From positions 14,968,351 to 15,032,350 of the forward strand of contig NC_080055.1 of assembly GCF_026212465.1 (NCBI RefSeq): a stretch of DNA of 64,000 nucleotides. Direction: 5' to 3'. Numbering within the stretch: position 1 is the first letter of the stretch; each line of letters begins with the position of its first letter. The notes below the pieces were generated by a model. The model did no database searches and was not told the DNA's origin. It saw nothing but the letters and a program-made list of their open reading frames with translations. Source of the stretch: Amaranthus tricolor. Lineage: Eukaryota > Streptophyta > Magnoliopsida > Caryophyllales > Amaranthaceae. This document shows positions 40,140 to 53,143 of the stretch, one piece after another. Made by a program: the position numbers and the translations under genes.

Positions 40140-42330
40140 AATATATAATAAGTTGGCATTAGATATTATATAATTTGACATTAGATACTCTACAAGTTGG
40201 CATTAGATATTATATAATATAACAACATAAATCCACATAATATATTATTTGGTGCTAATATCATGTCTTAATGCCAATTTATAACAACATAATTTCAACT
40301 TATATCACTTCTAATGCCAACACTAGTCCTAATGCCAACATAACAACATAATTTCAACTTGGAATGAACATCAATTTATAATACACAAACATCCAACATG
40401 CCTGATCAGAGATGCCACTTATATTAGTCCTAAATGCCACTTATATCAGTCCTAAATGCCACTTATATAAGTCTTAATGCCAATTTAAGAAGTATTTAGA
40501 TAAAAATAAAAAGGGAAGATGTTAGCCTCAAAAAGCGGTTCTATATCAACATTTCCTTGACACCGCTCCATAAAGTACGCAAGATATAGCCCACAACCAA
40601 GGCTATCATCACATATATTCCAGTCCAATTTAACATCTCTAGTCTTGTAATTTTTTAATCCCAACTTACTAAATCTTAATACCAGCTTAGCATAATTGTT
40701 AAAGCCACTTAATTTCTATTTAAATAATTCTTAATGCAAATAATAGTCTTTACAACCATTTTTTTTGCTAGATCTTAATACCAACTTAGCAGTATATAAT
40801 CCAATTAGCACAATCTTAATCCCAAAATATAAAAATTCCATTTTATATCTGCCTATATCATCAACTTTCTAAATAATGGGTAACAAAAACACTTACACAT
40901 TGACTGCATCCAAAAAGGTATTATTTGTAACCTCTTATCCGGTTTCGCTTCCTTCTGTATATTTTCTCAACAACATTTAAATACAAAGCCCAACATTCAA
41001 TGAAATTCGAGCCAATCTCTCCCTGATTGTGCATTGTCAAGACATCCCTCCGGTCCATGAAAAGCAGTGTGGCATATGTGCATAAAATCTCTCTATAAAC
41101 GACATAATGTAATATTAAAATCACAAATAAGCTAAAATTAGAAAAATGAAAGTACAGTTAAACCCATTACCTGAATCCATAGTTTCTTTGCACATTGCGT
41201 AATCTAGTACCATCAGCTCAACTTCCTTCAAGTTCATTATGTATTGTAGGTTTATCTTACAAAATTCACAGGCGGGAACAAACTTCGTTACCGTGCCGCC
41301 TAAATCCAAACTACAAATTTCCTTTTAAGCTAAAGGCACGGGAGTATCAACCTTAGGACTTTTCCCTTTGAAAGGCATCGATGTTATATCATTCTCCCTC
41401 TTCGCATCCTCCCGCACCGCATCACCTTGACTTAAACCAACATGGACAACACCCTTTCCTTTATCTACAGAAGGTGGTGTAACGCCTCTCGCTTATTCGA
41501 CAACCATACTTGTAATTTCCTTTTGCGGAATCACCTCTTCATGCACCTCACCTCCACGATCTTCCCCCACATGCTTCTTCGTCATCATTGCACATAATGC
41601 ATCAACCAAGGCAAGTCATTCAGTGTTGTTGAAAATTTCTTTGGATTGCGTTAAAACGAGATCATCACTTGTTGGCACATCAATACCTTTCTTCACCTTT
41701 GCATCAATCACCGTCTTACAATACACGTGAGTGATAACCTCAATATCCCTCTTCAAAACGAGCTCGACATACTCAAAATCCTAAAAAACAAATGAATATT
41801 ATAACAAATTTATTGTAAACTTTCAACTTATTTAGTACTAATTTATATATTATTAAACACCAACTTACATTATTATTCAGTGGAAACTTACATTATATTT
41901 ATTTCTCATTTACAACTTATTTATTACCAATTTATATATTATTAAACACCAATTTACATATTCTTATTACCAAGATTTAAATATTATTGCCAACTTACAT
42001 GATATGTAATGCTAACTTACTATATATTTAATTCTAACATATATTAATTTAAATGCGAACTTACATGTTCTTATGTATGTCAACTTATATTAATTGAAAT
42101 GCAAACTTATATATTTCTTAATGCTTACTTATTTATCACATAATAGTTAAAATGAAAACGTACATGTTCTTAATGCCTATTTACATGTTATCTAATGCCT
42201 ATTCACAATTAATAAGTTGATTATTTAACACCGATTTAAAAATTTTATATTGGCAATTTATAAGTTCCTAATGCCTATTTATTTCTTAAATAATGCCTGT
42301 TAGATAATAACTATGAATAAATATGCAAGA
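40140..42330. repeat. Degenerate AATGCCAACTTATAT motif repeats
   Basis: The introns of the Ulp1-like gene are packed with irregular copies of AATGCCAACTTATAT and its variants (CCAATTTACAT, CCAACTTAGC), the complement of the motif seen at 36640-37610. A short forward-oriented block also occurs at 40148-40220. Spacing is irregular and identity low. Confidence 0.65.
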
Positions 42331-43399
42331 TATGTGCAGCAACAAAAAAAACTTACATCCATTGCCTTTCTTTTGATTTCTTCATCGGTTTCCCATCTTT
42401 CATTGCGTTCATAAGTCAACAACCTTGACACAATTGGTTCATTAACTGGCAAGTCTTGAATGGGCACATCTTGTTAATCATTTTCAGCTGCCTTGTCACG
42501 CAATGGCATTTCTTCAATAGATGATTCACGTCCCCCACATCTTCGACCTCTTGCACAATCCCCTTGCACCAATCAGTATACGGGTGCGTGATGGGAAATC
42601 CATCAAGCACCATGATTGCTTTACCATACCCAATAGCCCTTTCAACCTCAAATCCATATTTGAGGACCTTCCCATTCAGGTGTTGAACTAAGGGCAAAGA
42701 CCTAGGATACAGTCTTCCCTGAAACGAAAATCGATAACAGTAGCACACAAGTAAAACAAGAACACACCCATTTAATAAATTAATATGATGATCTCCATTA
42801 ACACGGCGCACAGTATCACATAAACTTTCTACAATGAAAGAACACCAATAAAAAGAATTTATCGTAGCAGGATTAACAATAGCAGAATACACTGTCTTCC
42901 TAATCTTGAAATCAGGAAGAGGAGCTAGCAAAATAGAAACGTCGTACAACACAAATAACTTTTTAAAATCACCCCCTCCGTTGGGGAACCTCAAAAACAG
43001 CTGAGGGAGATGTTTCGCTTTCATAGCGTCTGGATTAGAAAAACCTGAAGTCTTAACCCATTCATCATAATCGTTTTCATTGGTGCGAGCTTTTATTTTA
43101 ATTTGGTTTGTGGGATTTAACAGCAAACCAAAGACATCAAACACATCATTCGCGTTGTTGACGTAGCCTCTATGCTAGGTATATTTTGAATTCGGTTAAC
43201 ATGGTCAAAGTGAGCAACAAGGAATGGGATAATGCCAGATGGCATTTTACCGCACGTGACCTTTAGCAATCCAGAAAATCTAATGGCATTCATATCGCCA
43301 ATTTGAGCCGAAGTAAGAGTATTTTCTTCTTTACCGTTACTGAGGAAAAGATGCGATTTGCAGTTTGTGTATATAGCTCTGTCAACACTGCATACAAAA

Positions 43400-44165
43400 T
43401 GGCGAAACAATAAAACTTATATCATACTAAATCTCAATTTACATCAAACTAATGTCAAATTATAAGTTATATATTGCCAATTTATATTATTTTTAATGTC
43501 AATATATAAAATACTACTACTAATTTACATTATACTTAACATGCATTTACGTTATATTTATAACAATTATATCATATTAAATGTCAATATATATCATATT
43601 AAATGCCAACTTATATTAGATTAAATGTCAATTTATAACAAATATAATGTCAACTTAGAATAATCTTAATCCCAACTTGCACAGATTAAACATCAACATA
43701 CAATAAACCTAATCCCAACTTGCCAGTTTAGCATGAACAAATCAGTATCAACTTACAATGATAGATACCCCACTGACCTAATACCAACTTATATTGTATA
43801 TGGTCTAAAAAATTGTCAACTTATATCGTATTAAATGTCATTTTATATTAAATGTCAACTTATATAATATTAAATGCAAAATTATATTATATTATATCGA
43901 ATTAAATGCCAACTTATATAATATGAAAAGCCAAATTTTATCATAATAAATGCCGATTTATATATATGAAAAGCCAAATTCTATCATATTAAATGTCGAT
44001 TTATATTTAATTAAGTATCAATTAAAAACAATAAAAATCCGACTTAACTTTACTAATAATCCCAACTTACAATAAACATAACATAAACCTAATTTACAAT
44101 AAATAAACATAACCCCAATTTAAATTAGATCTAATGCCAATTTAGATCAAATCTAAAGTCGATTT
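43400..44165. repeat. Degenerate AATGCCAACTTATAT motif repeats, second block
   Basis: Same motif family as 40140-42330, filling the presumed first intron of the Ulp1-like gene. Confidence 0.65.
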
Positions 44166-44314
44166 ACATATAAACAAAAATTAACTTGCGATCCTTCATT
44201 TGTTTCCATTTTGACATAGCAGAGTTTAGCCTTCTTCCTTTTAGGTTTTGGGCTGGAATCTTGAAGATCATCACTCGTTCCCGCATTTAAGTTGGGTCTT
44301 TTTAGATTTTTCAT

Positions 44315-45437
44315 TGCATATGCTAGGGTTTATTTATCATCCATGACTAAAATCAAAAAAATTTAGAATTTAAGTGCATTAACGAAGAGAAGTTTGGTTA
44401 ACAATGAAAAATAACAATTGAAAATTACAAGAAAAAACGTGACCAAAAAACGTAATCGAAAAAAAATTAAAAAAAACCTAGATTTTTCCATACCTGATGT
44501 AGATGAAGGAACTGGACAAGGTCTTCGCTTGAAATGGTGAAAATGGTAGAGTAAAATAGGAGAAGATTTTGGAAAAACCGAAGAACAATAAAAATGGTGA
44601 AGATGGCGAGAATGGGAGAGTGAAAATGGCGACAATGGAAGAATGAAAATGGCGAGAATGAGATGGTGTTTTGTGTGAATGGGATAATCTCACTGAATAT
44701 GGAAGGTTTTTTTAATGATGATTAGCAGTTTGGGGAAGGAAACTGGCGCGTTTTACAATGAGACAATTCAAATCATAGGTTTGCAGTTTTCAATTTCATT
44801 AACCGACATAATTAATGAAACTGAATTGTCTTTGATTTTAATTGTTTTTTGTTTGGTTTGAGCCGGCCCATTTAAGATAAGAATTTGTGTATATTAAATT
44901 AAGTGGATAATACTGAATATTTATAATTTAACAGACAATTAAAAACTTTAAATAATAGAACTATTATTTAATATAGTAATGGACAGACAAGTATATTTGT
45001 GGGTATTTTTTTTAGTATCGCTATCCGCCCATTTATCTTTACGGGCGAGTATTATCTGTTCAAATTTTAATTTAAAATTTTATCCAAACATACCAGTTTT
45101 ACGAACCCCACGGATAATCCGCATGTGACCGGTTCTAATTACAGTATAAGATGGTCGTTTCATTTAGTTCTTATTTTACACGCAAAGGTTTTGGATTAGT
45201 GTGTCTTTTCTTGCATTTCTCTCTTACAACAAGTAATTCTCTTGTCTCTTTCTTCTGAATATCTATCTTTCCAAAATTTGTCTTTCTCAATTGCTCACGA
45301 TTTTTTAAAAATTTTTTCTGGTACTCATGATTTTTATCTCATATTTGAATTGTTTTCCTTATATAGTTGTATAGATGCGAAAAGAATGTGTAAACTAATT
45401 TTTGATGATTTTTAAAAGTTGACAGTATTTGATGATC
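44315..45437. promoter_or_regulatory. Intergenic region between the Ulp1-like gene and ATG8
   Basis: Contains the shared upstream space of two divergent genes. The ATG8 promoter and 5' UTR should lie at about 45100-45437, which includes a T/C-rich leader (45200-45300) typical of plant 5' UTRs; a UTR intron is possible. GAGCCGGCCCATTTAAG at 44861 and AATCCGCATGTGACCGG at 45116 resemble transposon-end phrases. No clear TATA box. Confidence 0.4.
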
Positions 45438-47635
<2,198 letters not shown>

Positions 47636-47816
47636 GTGTATTGCTGCTAATGCTGGTGGTGTAAATAAGTTCAATTCAAGTTTGTAAATAGTCTACTAAT
47701 TATGAAAATAATTACCTCCAACAAGTTCTTTTAAGATAATTTGGATCTTACAACTCTTATGTGCTATTGAAACATTATTTAATACTCCCTTCAATTCATA
47801 CCAATTGTCTCATTTG

Positions 47817-48406
47817 TAGGGGTGTTCAAAATCAGATACCGGGTCGATCCGGACCTGGAAATTCGGGTACCCGCTTTTTCAGATACCTAAAATTGTGATC
47901 CGGTTTTGACCCGGTTTAAACCGGGTTGGAAATCGAATACCTGGTTTTCTTAGATTTTTTTTTAAAAAAAATTTATTTTGTCTTTTTTTCGTTCAACCAT
48001 GCGTTTTTATCTCTATTTTTATTTAAAATATTTTTTTATATAAAATTCAAATACTAACTCTTCAAAATATTTAACTAAATTAGTCATGAAAGACAAATTA
48101 AGAAAATTAAAGAATAATATTATTACACATTGGTTTAAGTAAGAACAATTATAAAAAAAATTATATCTACGTGAGAAAAATTATATTAAGATTCAACCCA
48201 AGGTTAACTTAATAAATATCATCACTATTTTATTTATGAAAAAGTAAAAATAAATAAATAAAGAAATAAATAAAATCGGATACCGAATACTTGGTTTCCA
48301 AAAAATGTGACCTGGATCCGGATTATCCAGTTTGCAAAATCCGAGTAAATTACCCGGTTTTAATCCGGATCGGATATTTCAGATCGGGTTCTTTTGCACT
48401 CCCCTA
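47817..48406. mobile_element. hAT-type MITE
   Basis: Ends TAGGGGTG and CACTCCCCTA form the terminal inverted repeat, with further inverted motifs inside (GATCCGG / CCGGATC, ACCCGGTTT / AAACCGG). An 8-bp target duplication CTCATTTG lies at 47809-47816 and 48407-48414. There is no coding capacity. Confidence 0.93.
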
Positions 48407-48940
48407 CTCATTTGTTTTCTACACTATATTAATGCACTAATTCAATCAAAAATATTTCTAATTAGGTTAAAAACCCGTGCAATGCACGAATTTTAAAATA
48501 CGTTAATATTTTAATGAAATTTTAGATTGGGAACCATACTTCACATTTTTCCTAAAATTTAAAATTGTAATTATGGTACTTTAACAATATAAATGATTGA
48601 TTTTAATGATCAATTAATTGAATTTTATGTCATTTTAGTTTTAAATAACAGTTGATGGAAAAAGGAGCTATTATGTACTTCAAGTAATTTTCTAAATTGC
48701 TCTGTAATTTTATACACAGTGTAATTTTGCAATATAATTTTCTAAATTGTGCAATTTCAATTACACTAAAATAAATGTAATTTATTCTGTAGTATAATTT
48801 TTGATGCGGTGTAATTCCAGAAATTTATCAGACAATATATAATGTTCTACACAGTACATTATATATTTCCCATTATAATTTTTTAAACAATGCATTTATA
48901 TACAACTATTTAATTAGAATAGTTGTGATTTATTGCATCT

Positions 48941-49330
48941 ATTAATGTATGAGTTTTTCTAAAAATATAAATCTGTAAATATGGTAAGTGTCAAAATGCA
49001 AATTAATTAAATTCCATTAATACTAACCAATGAAAAAAAGACAAATGTCATGCTCACAATCAAACTTCTTTTTTTGCTATTATGCAGTAAAATTAATAGA
49101 ATGTATGACTGTGTAATTAGAATAATTTTGATTTATTGCATCCATTAATGTATGAGTTTTTCAGAAAATATAAATTTGTAAATACTGTAAGTGTAAAAAA
49201 ATGCAAATTAGTTAAATTCCATTATTACTAACCCATGAAAAAAAGACAAATGGCATGCTCACAATCAAACTTCTTTTTTTGCTATTATACAGTAAACTTA
49301 ATAGAATGTATGATTGTGTATGATTAAAAA
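48941..49330 (+). repeat. 203-base tandem duplication within the mariner-like element
   Basis: Two adjacent copies (unit marker ATTAATGTATGAG at 48941 and 49144). They share ATAAAT.TGTAAATA, GACAAATG.CATGCTCACA and CTTCTTTTTTTGCTATTAT, with about 10 percent differences by eye. Confidence 0.85.
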
Positions 49331-49437
49331 TTATAAAAATTGATATTAATTTATATTGGTATAAAATACAAACTAAGATTGATCAACTTTTAGTGTCAAA
49401 ATTTCAAATGAAACAATTGCTTTGATTAGAGGGAGTA

Positions 49438-49965
49438 TGATGTAGTTGCTTTTCATTTGACGGTGCTTAGAGATGTTCAATTGGGTCATCGAGTTGGTTT
49501 TCGACGGGTGTCATTTGGTTCAGGTAGATTCGGTTAATTTCCGGTTGCATGTCGTGACGGGTCATACTCAAGTCTGATCGATTAGTTATGGGTCGATTTA
49601 ATAACGCTTAGTTGTGTTATCGAGTTAGCATTGATTTGTTACCAGTTTAAGTTCGAGCCGAGTGTCAATTGGGATCGGATTGTCGTCTTTTCAATTTGCA
49701 AGAACTACTTGTCTACTTTAATGCAAGCAACACAAGTTGAATTATGAACTGCTTGTGTATTGTATGCATGTTGATGTGACCAAGTTTTTTGTGCCAAAGC
49801 TTTGGATCATTTGTCAAAGCTTTGAGACACTTGACATTTTCTACAACAACATCGTTAGTTCATAAAGCATATGTATTATCATATCTCTTAATGTAGTGAG
49901 ACATATATTCATATATTAGTATCTTTAACAATACATTTTTCATGATAGAAAATACATTGATTTCT
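49438..49965. other. Spacer with possible MITE half
   Basis: No gene. The stretch 49480-49690 is relatively G/T-rich and repeats TCGAGTT, CGGGT and GGTCG phrases, resembling one end of a hAT MITE; no second end or duplication was found. Confidence 0.3.
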
Positions 49966-50215
49966 TTATTCACATAATTGAGAAATACTCAATAAATCAA
50001 ACTTCAAACCATCGACCAAACACACATTTTTAATAGATTTAAATAGATATTTACCTACCTTTTCAATACCAAAAATTTTGCATTTACCTTTATCACCAAG
50101 GATTATTGCATTATTATATTTTTCTTTAATTTCAGAAAAGAGAGATGTTTTTTCACTCATGTGTCTTGAACATCCAAAAACATCTACTTTTGATTTTCCT
50201 AAAAAAACTAACCTT
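49966..50215 (-). pseudogene. Copia protease / pre-integrase fragment
   Basis: The minus-strand frame reads CSRHMSEKTSLFSEIKEKY, then ILGDKGKCKIFGIEKVGKY, then KNVCLVDGLKFDLLSISQLC. This is the typical post-protease segment of plant Copia polyproteins (GCSRHMTGDKSLF...LGDKGKCKI...LLSISQLC). The rest of the element is missing. Confidence 0.8.
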
Positions 50216-50220
50216 TTCTC

Positions 50221-51264
50221 AATGACCTAGTGGCAAATTTTGGTGCATATTCAAGATGGACCCTTTGGTGGTCTTGTTCCGTTAATTTTCCAAATTTTCT
50301 AAACTTGTTCTCTCAATAGAATAGGAAAAGTATTTATAAGAGTAATTTGTTAATTACAGCCTTTAAGTTTAGGTTTTTGCTAATTACAACCTCAAAGTTT
50401 TTTTCTGCAAATTACTGCCACCAAAGTATCAAAGTCTACCCCATTTAGGCCAAATGACTATTGACCCAAATGACCTTTGACCAAACAAAATAACTATTGA
50501 CCATTATTAATCACCTTTGACTTTCGTTGACCATCCCTAAGCACTTTTCACTTTCCTAATTACCAATAGTACCCTTGTGTTTTACAACTTTAACGTTGTT
50601 TTACCCATCATAAAGATATTTTTTCAAAACATTATCTTTATGGGGTAACTCTTTCGGCAATCCGGTCGAAATAAGTACTTATTCATCTATTTTCTGACGC
50701 ATAGATCGAAAAAGATATTAAACGTTGTATTTACCCATTATAACGATATTTTTGCAAAAAACGGATGTTGCGATTATCTTTATGGGGTAATACTTAAATA
50801 TGGTCGAAACAAATACTTACTTGCCTATTTTTCGGCACGTAGACCAAAAAAATTATTTAACGTCGTTTTTGATCCCATGATTAGTTCGAGCTTCCACATA
50901 GACAAAGACGATTTTTGATATCAATCGGATTTTATCTTTAGTTTTAATCAAGGAGTGTTGAGCTGGAAGAGTTTGAAATCCAATAAGATTAGTTCGAACT
51001 CAAAGATCAAGAAAGGATTTTGTAATAACATTTTAGGATCACAGGGAATTGTGTACTATAATGATAAAATCTGATATCATATGCCTTCGGAAATTCTAGT
51101 ATTGTCATCTTTTCTGCAAACAAGTGGGAGATCAAAGGATTATGTTCGAAAACAATCTAACAAATACGTATTAAAAATGTATAGGATTAATATAGAGATA
51201 TAAATTATACAATTACTTTGCGTATGTTGTTTGCTAGACAATAACATACGTTTTTAGAATAATA
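50221..51264. other. Spacer, possible decayed transposon
   Basis: No coding sequence. Two similar blocks (50590-50680 and 50725-50825) share AACGTTGT.TTTACCCAT, ATAA.GATATTTTT.CAAAA and TATCTTTATGGGGTAA, so they are a diverged tandem pair about 130 bases apart. The stretch 50340-50480 (TAATTACAGCC, AATTACAACCTC, AAATTACTGCC) resembles a MULE end. Confidence 0.45.
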
Positions 51265-51574
51265 CTCCCTCTTATTCACTATTATTGTCCCATTTGATTT
51301 TCTGATACTATTCATCGATCACTATTAATTTATATTTTATTCTTAATCAATAAATTAAAACATAGTCAAGTGAGATTTTGTTTGATTTGTTTTGATGTAA
51401 ATTTTATTTAAATAAATAGTTTATAACATTTAATTATTTGTTTTGATGTAAATTTTATTTAAATAAATAGGTTATAACTTCTAATTAAGCACAATTAGAG
51501 ATATTTACGATTGAATATGTGCATTGAAAAACGTGCAAAAACCAAATGGGTCAATTATAGTGAATAGAAGAGAG
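51265..51574. mobile_element. Stowaway-like MITE
   Basis: Left CTCCCTCTTATTCACTA, with CCCATTTG further in, mirrors the right end TAGTGAATAGAAGAGAG with CAAATGGG. A TA precedes the left end (51263-51264); the right TA is not intact. It is 310 bp with no ORF. An internal duplicate (TTTTGATGTAAATTTTATTT) occurs twice near 51400-51450. Confidence 0.75.
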
Positions 51575-52020
51575 TTGATTAAACCAAATAGACTTAGATG
51601 TATAATCGTAAAAGATCACACAAAATAGATAAAAGGTCAATTCTGACTAGTTAATAATATTAATTTTAAAATACTCAATTACCTCAATAGTTAAATAATA
51701 GGATTTATTTGAAAAAAAATTTTCAAATAGGGTATTGACCTTTTTGTTATATAGAGGCATAGTTGTCATTGAAAAAACTGATTGGAAGAAAAAAAACCAA
51801 AAAAGAAAAGTTGTGTCCTCTTTCAGTGTTTTTCTTGATGCTATCACACTATTAATATAGATCCAAGTGGACTAATTAAAGATATCTAATTCGATATTAA
51901 TCTCTGAGTCATTACAATATCAATCCCTAAATTATTGTACAAGTCACGCTTCAAAAGTTGTTAAATTTTAACTCATTTTGTATTCATATATTTGATATAC
52001 ATGTTTTTCTGAGGTTATAA
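51575..52020. other. Spacer, nothing recognised
   Basis: AT-rich, with chance ORFs only (one minus-strand frame at 51647-51847). Confidence 0.4.
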
Positions 52021-52039
52021 ATTTTTAACAATTGTTCTA

Positions 52040-52784
52040 ATCTATGAGTTCCTACACTCAAGTCTCTAATTTGGGAAGACCCTATAGAGGTTGCTCGGAA
52101 TAAAGTTGCTATTTAGTAATACTGCGCATTTGCAAGCTGATGGCCAAACGGAGGTAACCAATTGAACACTTACCACCATTTTCAGAACTCTAGTTAGTAT
52201 GTCACTGAAAGATTGGGATTTGAAGCTAGCACATGTTGCGTTTGCCTATATTGTTCGCCGACATATGCTACAAGCGTTTTACCATTTAAGGTTAATTACG
52301 AGGTAAATCCTTTAACTCCAATTGATTTATTAAGCTTACTAGTAGATGTGTAAGAGAGTAAAGATGTAATAGAAAAGGATAGCGAAATCAAATGCTTCAT
52401 GAAACAAATAAAAACTCACATTGAAAAGGTTGACGAGTTGTACCAAAGGCAAGCCAACAAGTATTGAAGATAAACGATTTTTAAGCGGGGAGATTTAATT
52501 CGGCTCCATCTTCGCAAACTCATGCCTAAGATTGATGGTATATTCAAGTAATCGAAAAAGAGGGGAATGGTATTAATTATGCCTACATGATTGAGTTACC
52601 AGTCAAAACGGATAATGCCTCGACTACTTTTAATGTTGGTGATCTCGCTCCTTATATAAATGACGAAGATCTTAATACTAAAGTCACTCCTCAAGTGGAT
52701 GAGAATTATGCGGGTGCAACTAATGCAATATGTCTTTCTAGTGATGCCCATTTTAGTAGATCGCTAGCAATAAATAGAGTATAA
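52040..52784 (+). pseudogene. Ty3/Gypsy integrase C-terminal relic
   Basis: Frames in order give KLLFSNTAHLQADGQTEVTN, then LKLAHVAFAY, FMKQIKTHIEKVDELYQRQA, then IELPVKTDNASTTFNVGDLAPY. They match the end of plant Gypsy polyproteins (KLLFST..HPQTDGQTEVVNR, LPHVEFAYN, the chromo-like ATFNV.DL.PY). Frameshifts and stops separate the pieces. No LTR could be linked to it. Confidence 0.8.
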
Positions 52785-53014
52785 ATATTTGTCAAACAAA
52801 ACACCTAAAGAGTTTAGCATGTACATTCACTTAAGGAGGTTTTAAGCTCCCCTACTGCTTAAGCTAGTAGTTCACTAACCTAGTGACCTGCTAAATACCT
52901 ATATGACTCATCTACATATGGACATCATGTTTTTGGTGTTATCAAATTCCTTTTTGAAGAGTTATGTGCTATACTTATTTGCTCATCATAGATACCTTAT
53001 AGGAACAAATTAAG

Positions 53015-53103
53015 TGTGATATTCGGGAATTTAAAATAAATAAAATCATTTTGGGCTTTAAACTAATTAGAAATTTATCATGAATCAAGTGAGTTAAGTA
53101 GGT

Positions 53104-53143
<40 letters not shown>

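Larger units (their letters stand above)
39770..44314 (-). pseudogene. Ulp1-like gene of Kaonashi-type MULE, convergent with the FAR1-like gene
   Basis: Read on the minus strand. A basic start (44314: MKNLKRPNLNAGTS...KPKRKKAKL) leads to a domain block (43389-43135: IRFSGLLKVTCGKMPSGIIP) and, after a frameshift, NDVFDVFGLLLNP...GGGDFKKLFVLYDVSILLAPL...INSFYWCSFIVESL (43144-42416). This is the plant N-terminal domain that usually precedes Ulp1 in transposon proteins. RRDVLTMHNQGEIGSNFIE (41060-40970) follows, then DDSLGCGLYLAYFMERC (40624-40560), which aligns with the catalytic-Cys motif of C48 proteases. A coiled-coil-like Lys/Glu-rich tail ends near 39770. I could not find the catalytic His/Asp segment. 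Frame breaks suggest decay. Confidence 0.65.
47785..49435. mobile_element. Stowaway/mariner-like element with nested insertion
   Basis: Ends are inverted repeats: left CTCCCTTCAATTCATACC with AATTGTCTCATTTG, right complementary CTCCCTCTAATCAAAG with CAATTGTTTCATTTG. TA duplications lie at 47783-47784 and 49436-49437. The 1651 bases include a 590-base hAT MITE and its duplication, plus a 203-base tandem duplication. No transposase is visible. It starts 150 bases after the ATG8 stop codon, so it may contribute the 3' UTR or terminator of that gene. Confidence 0.8.
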
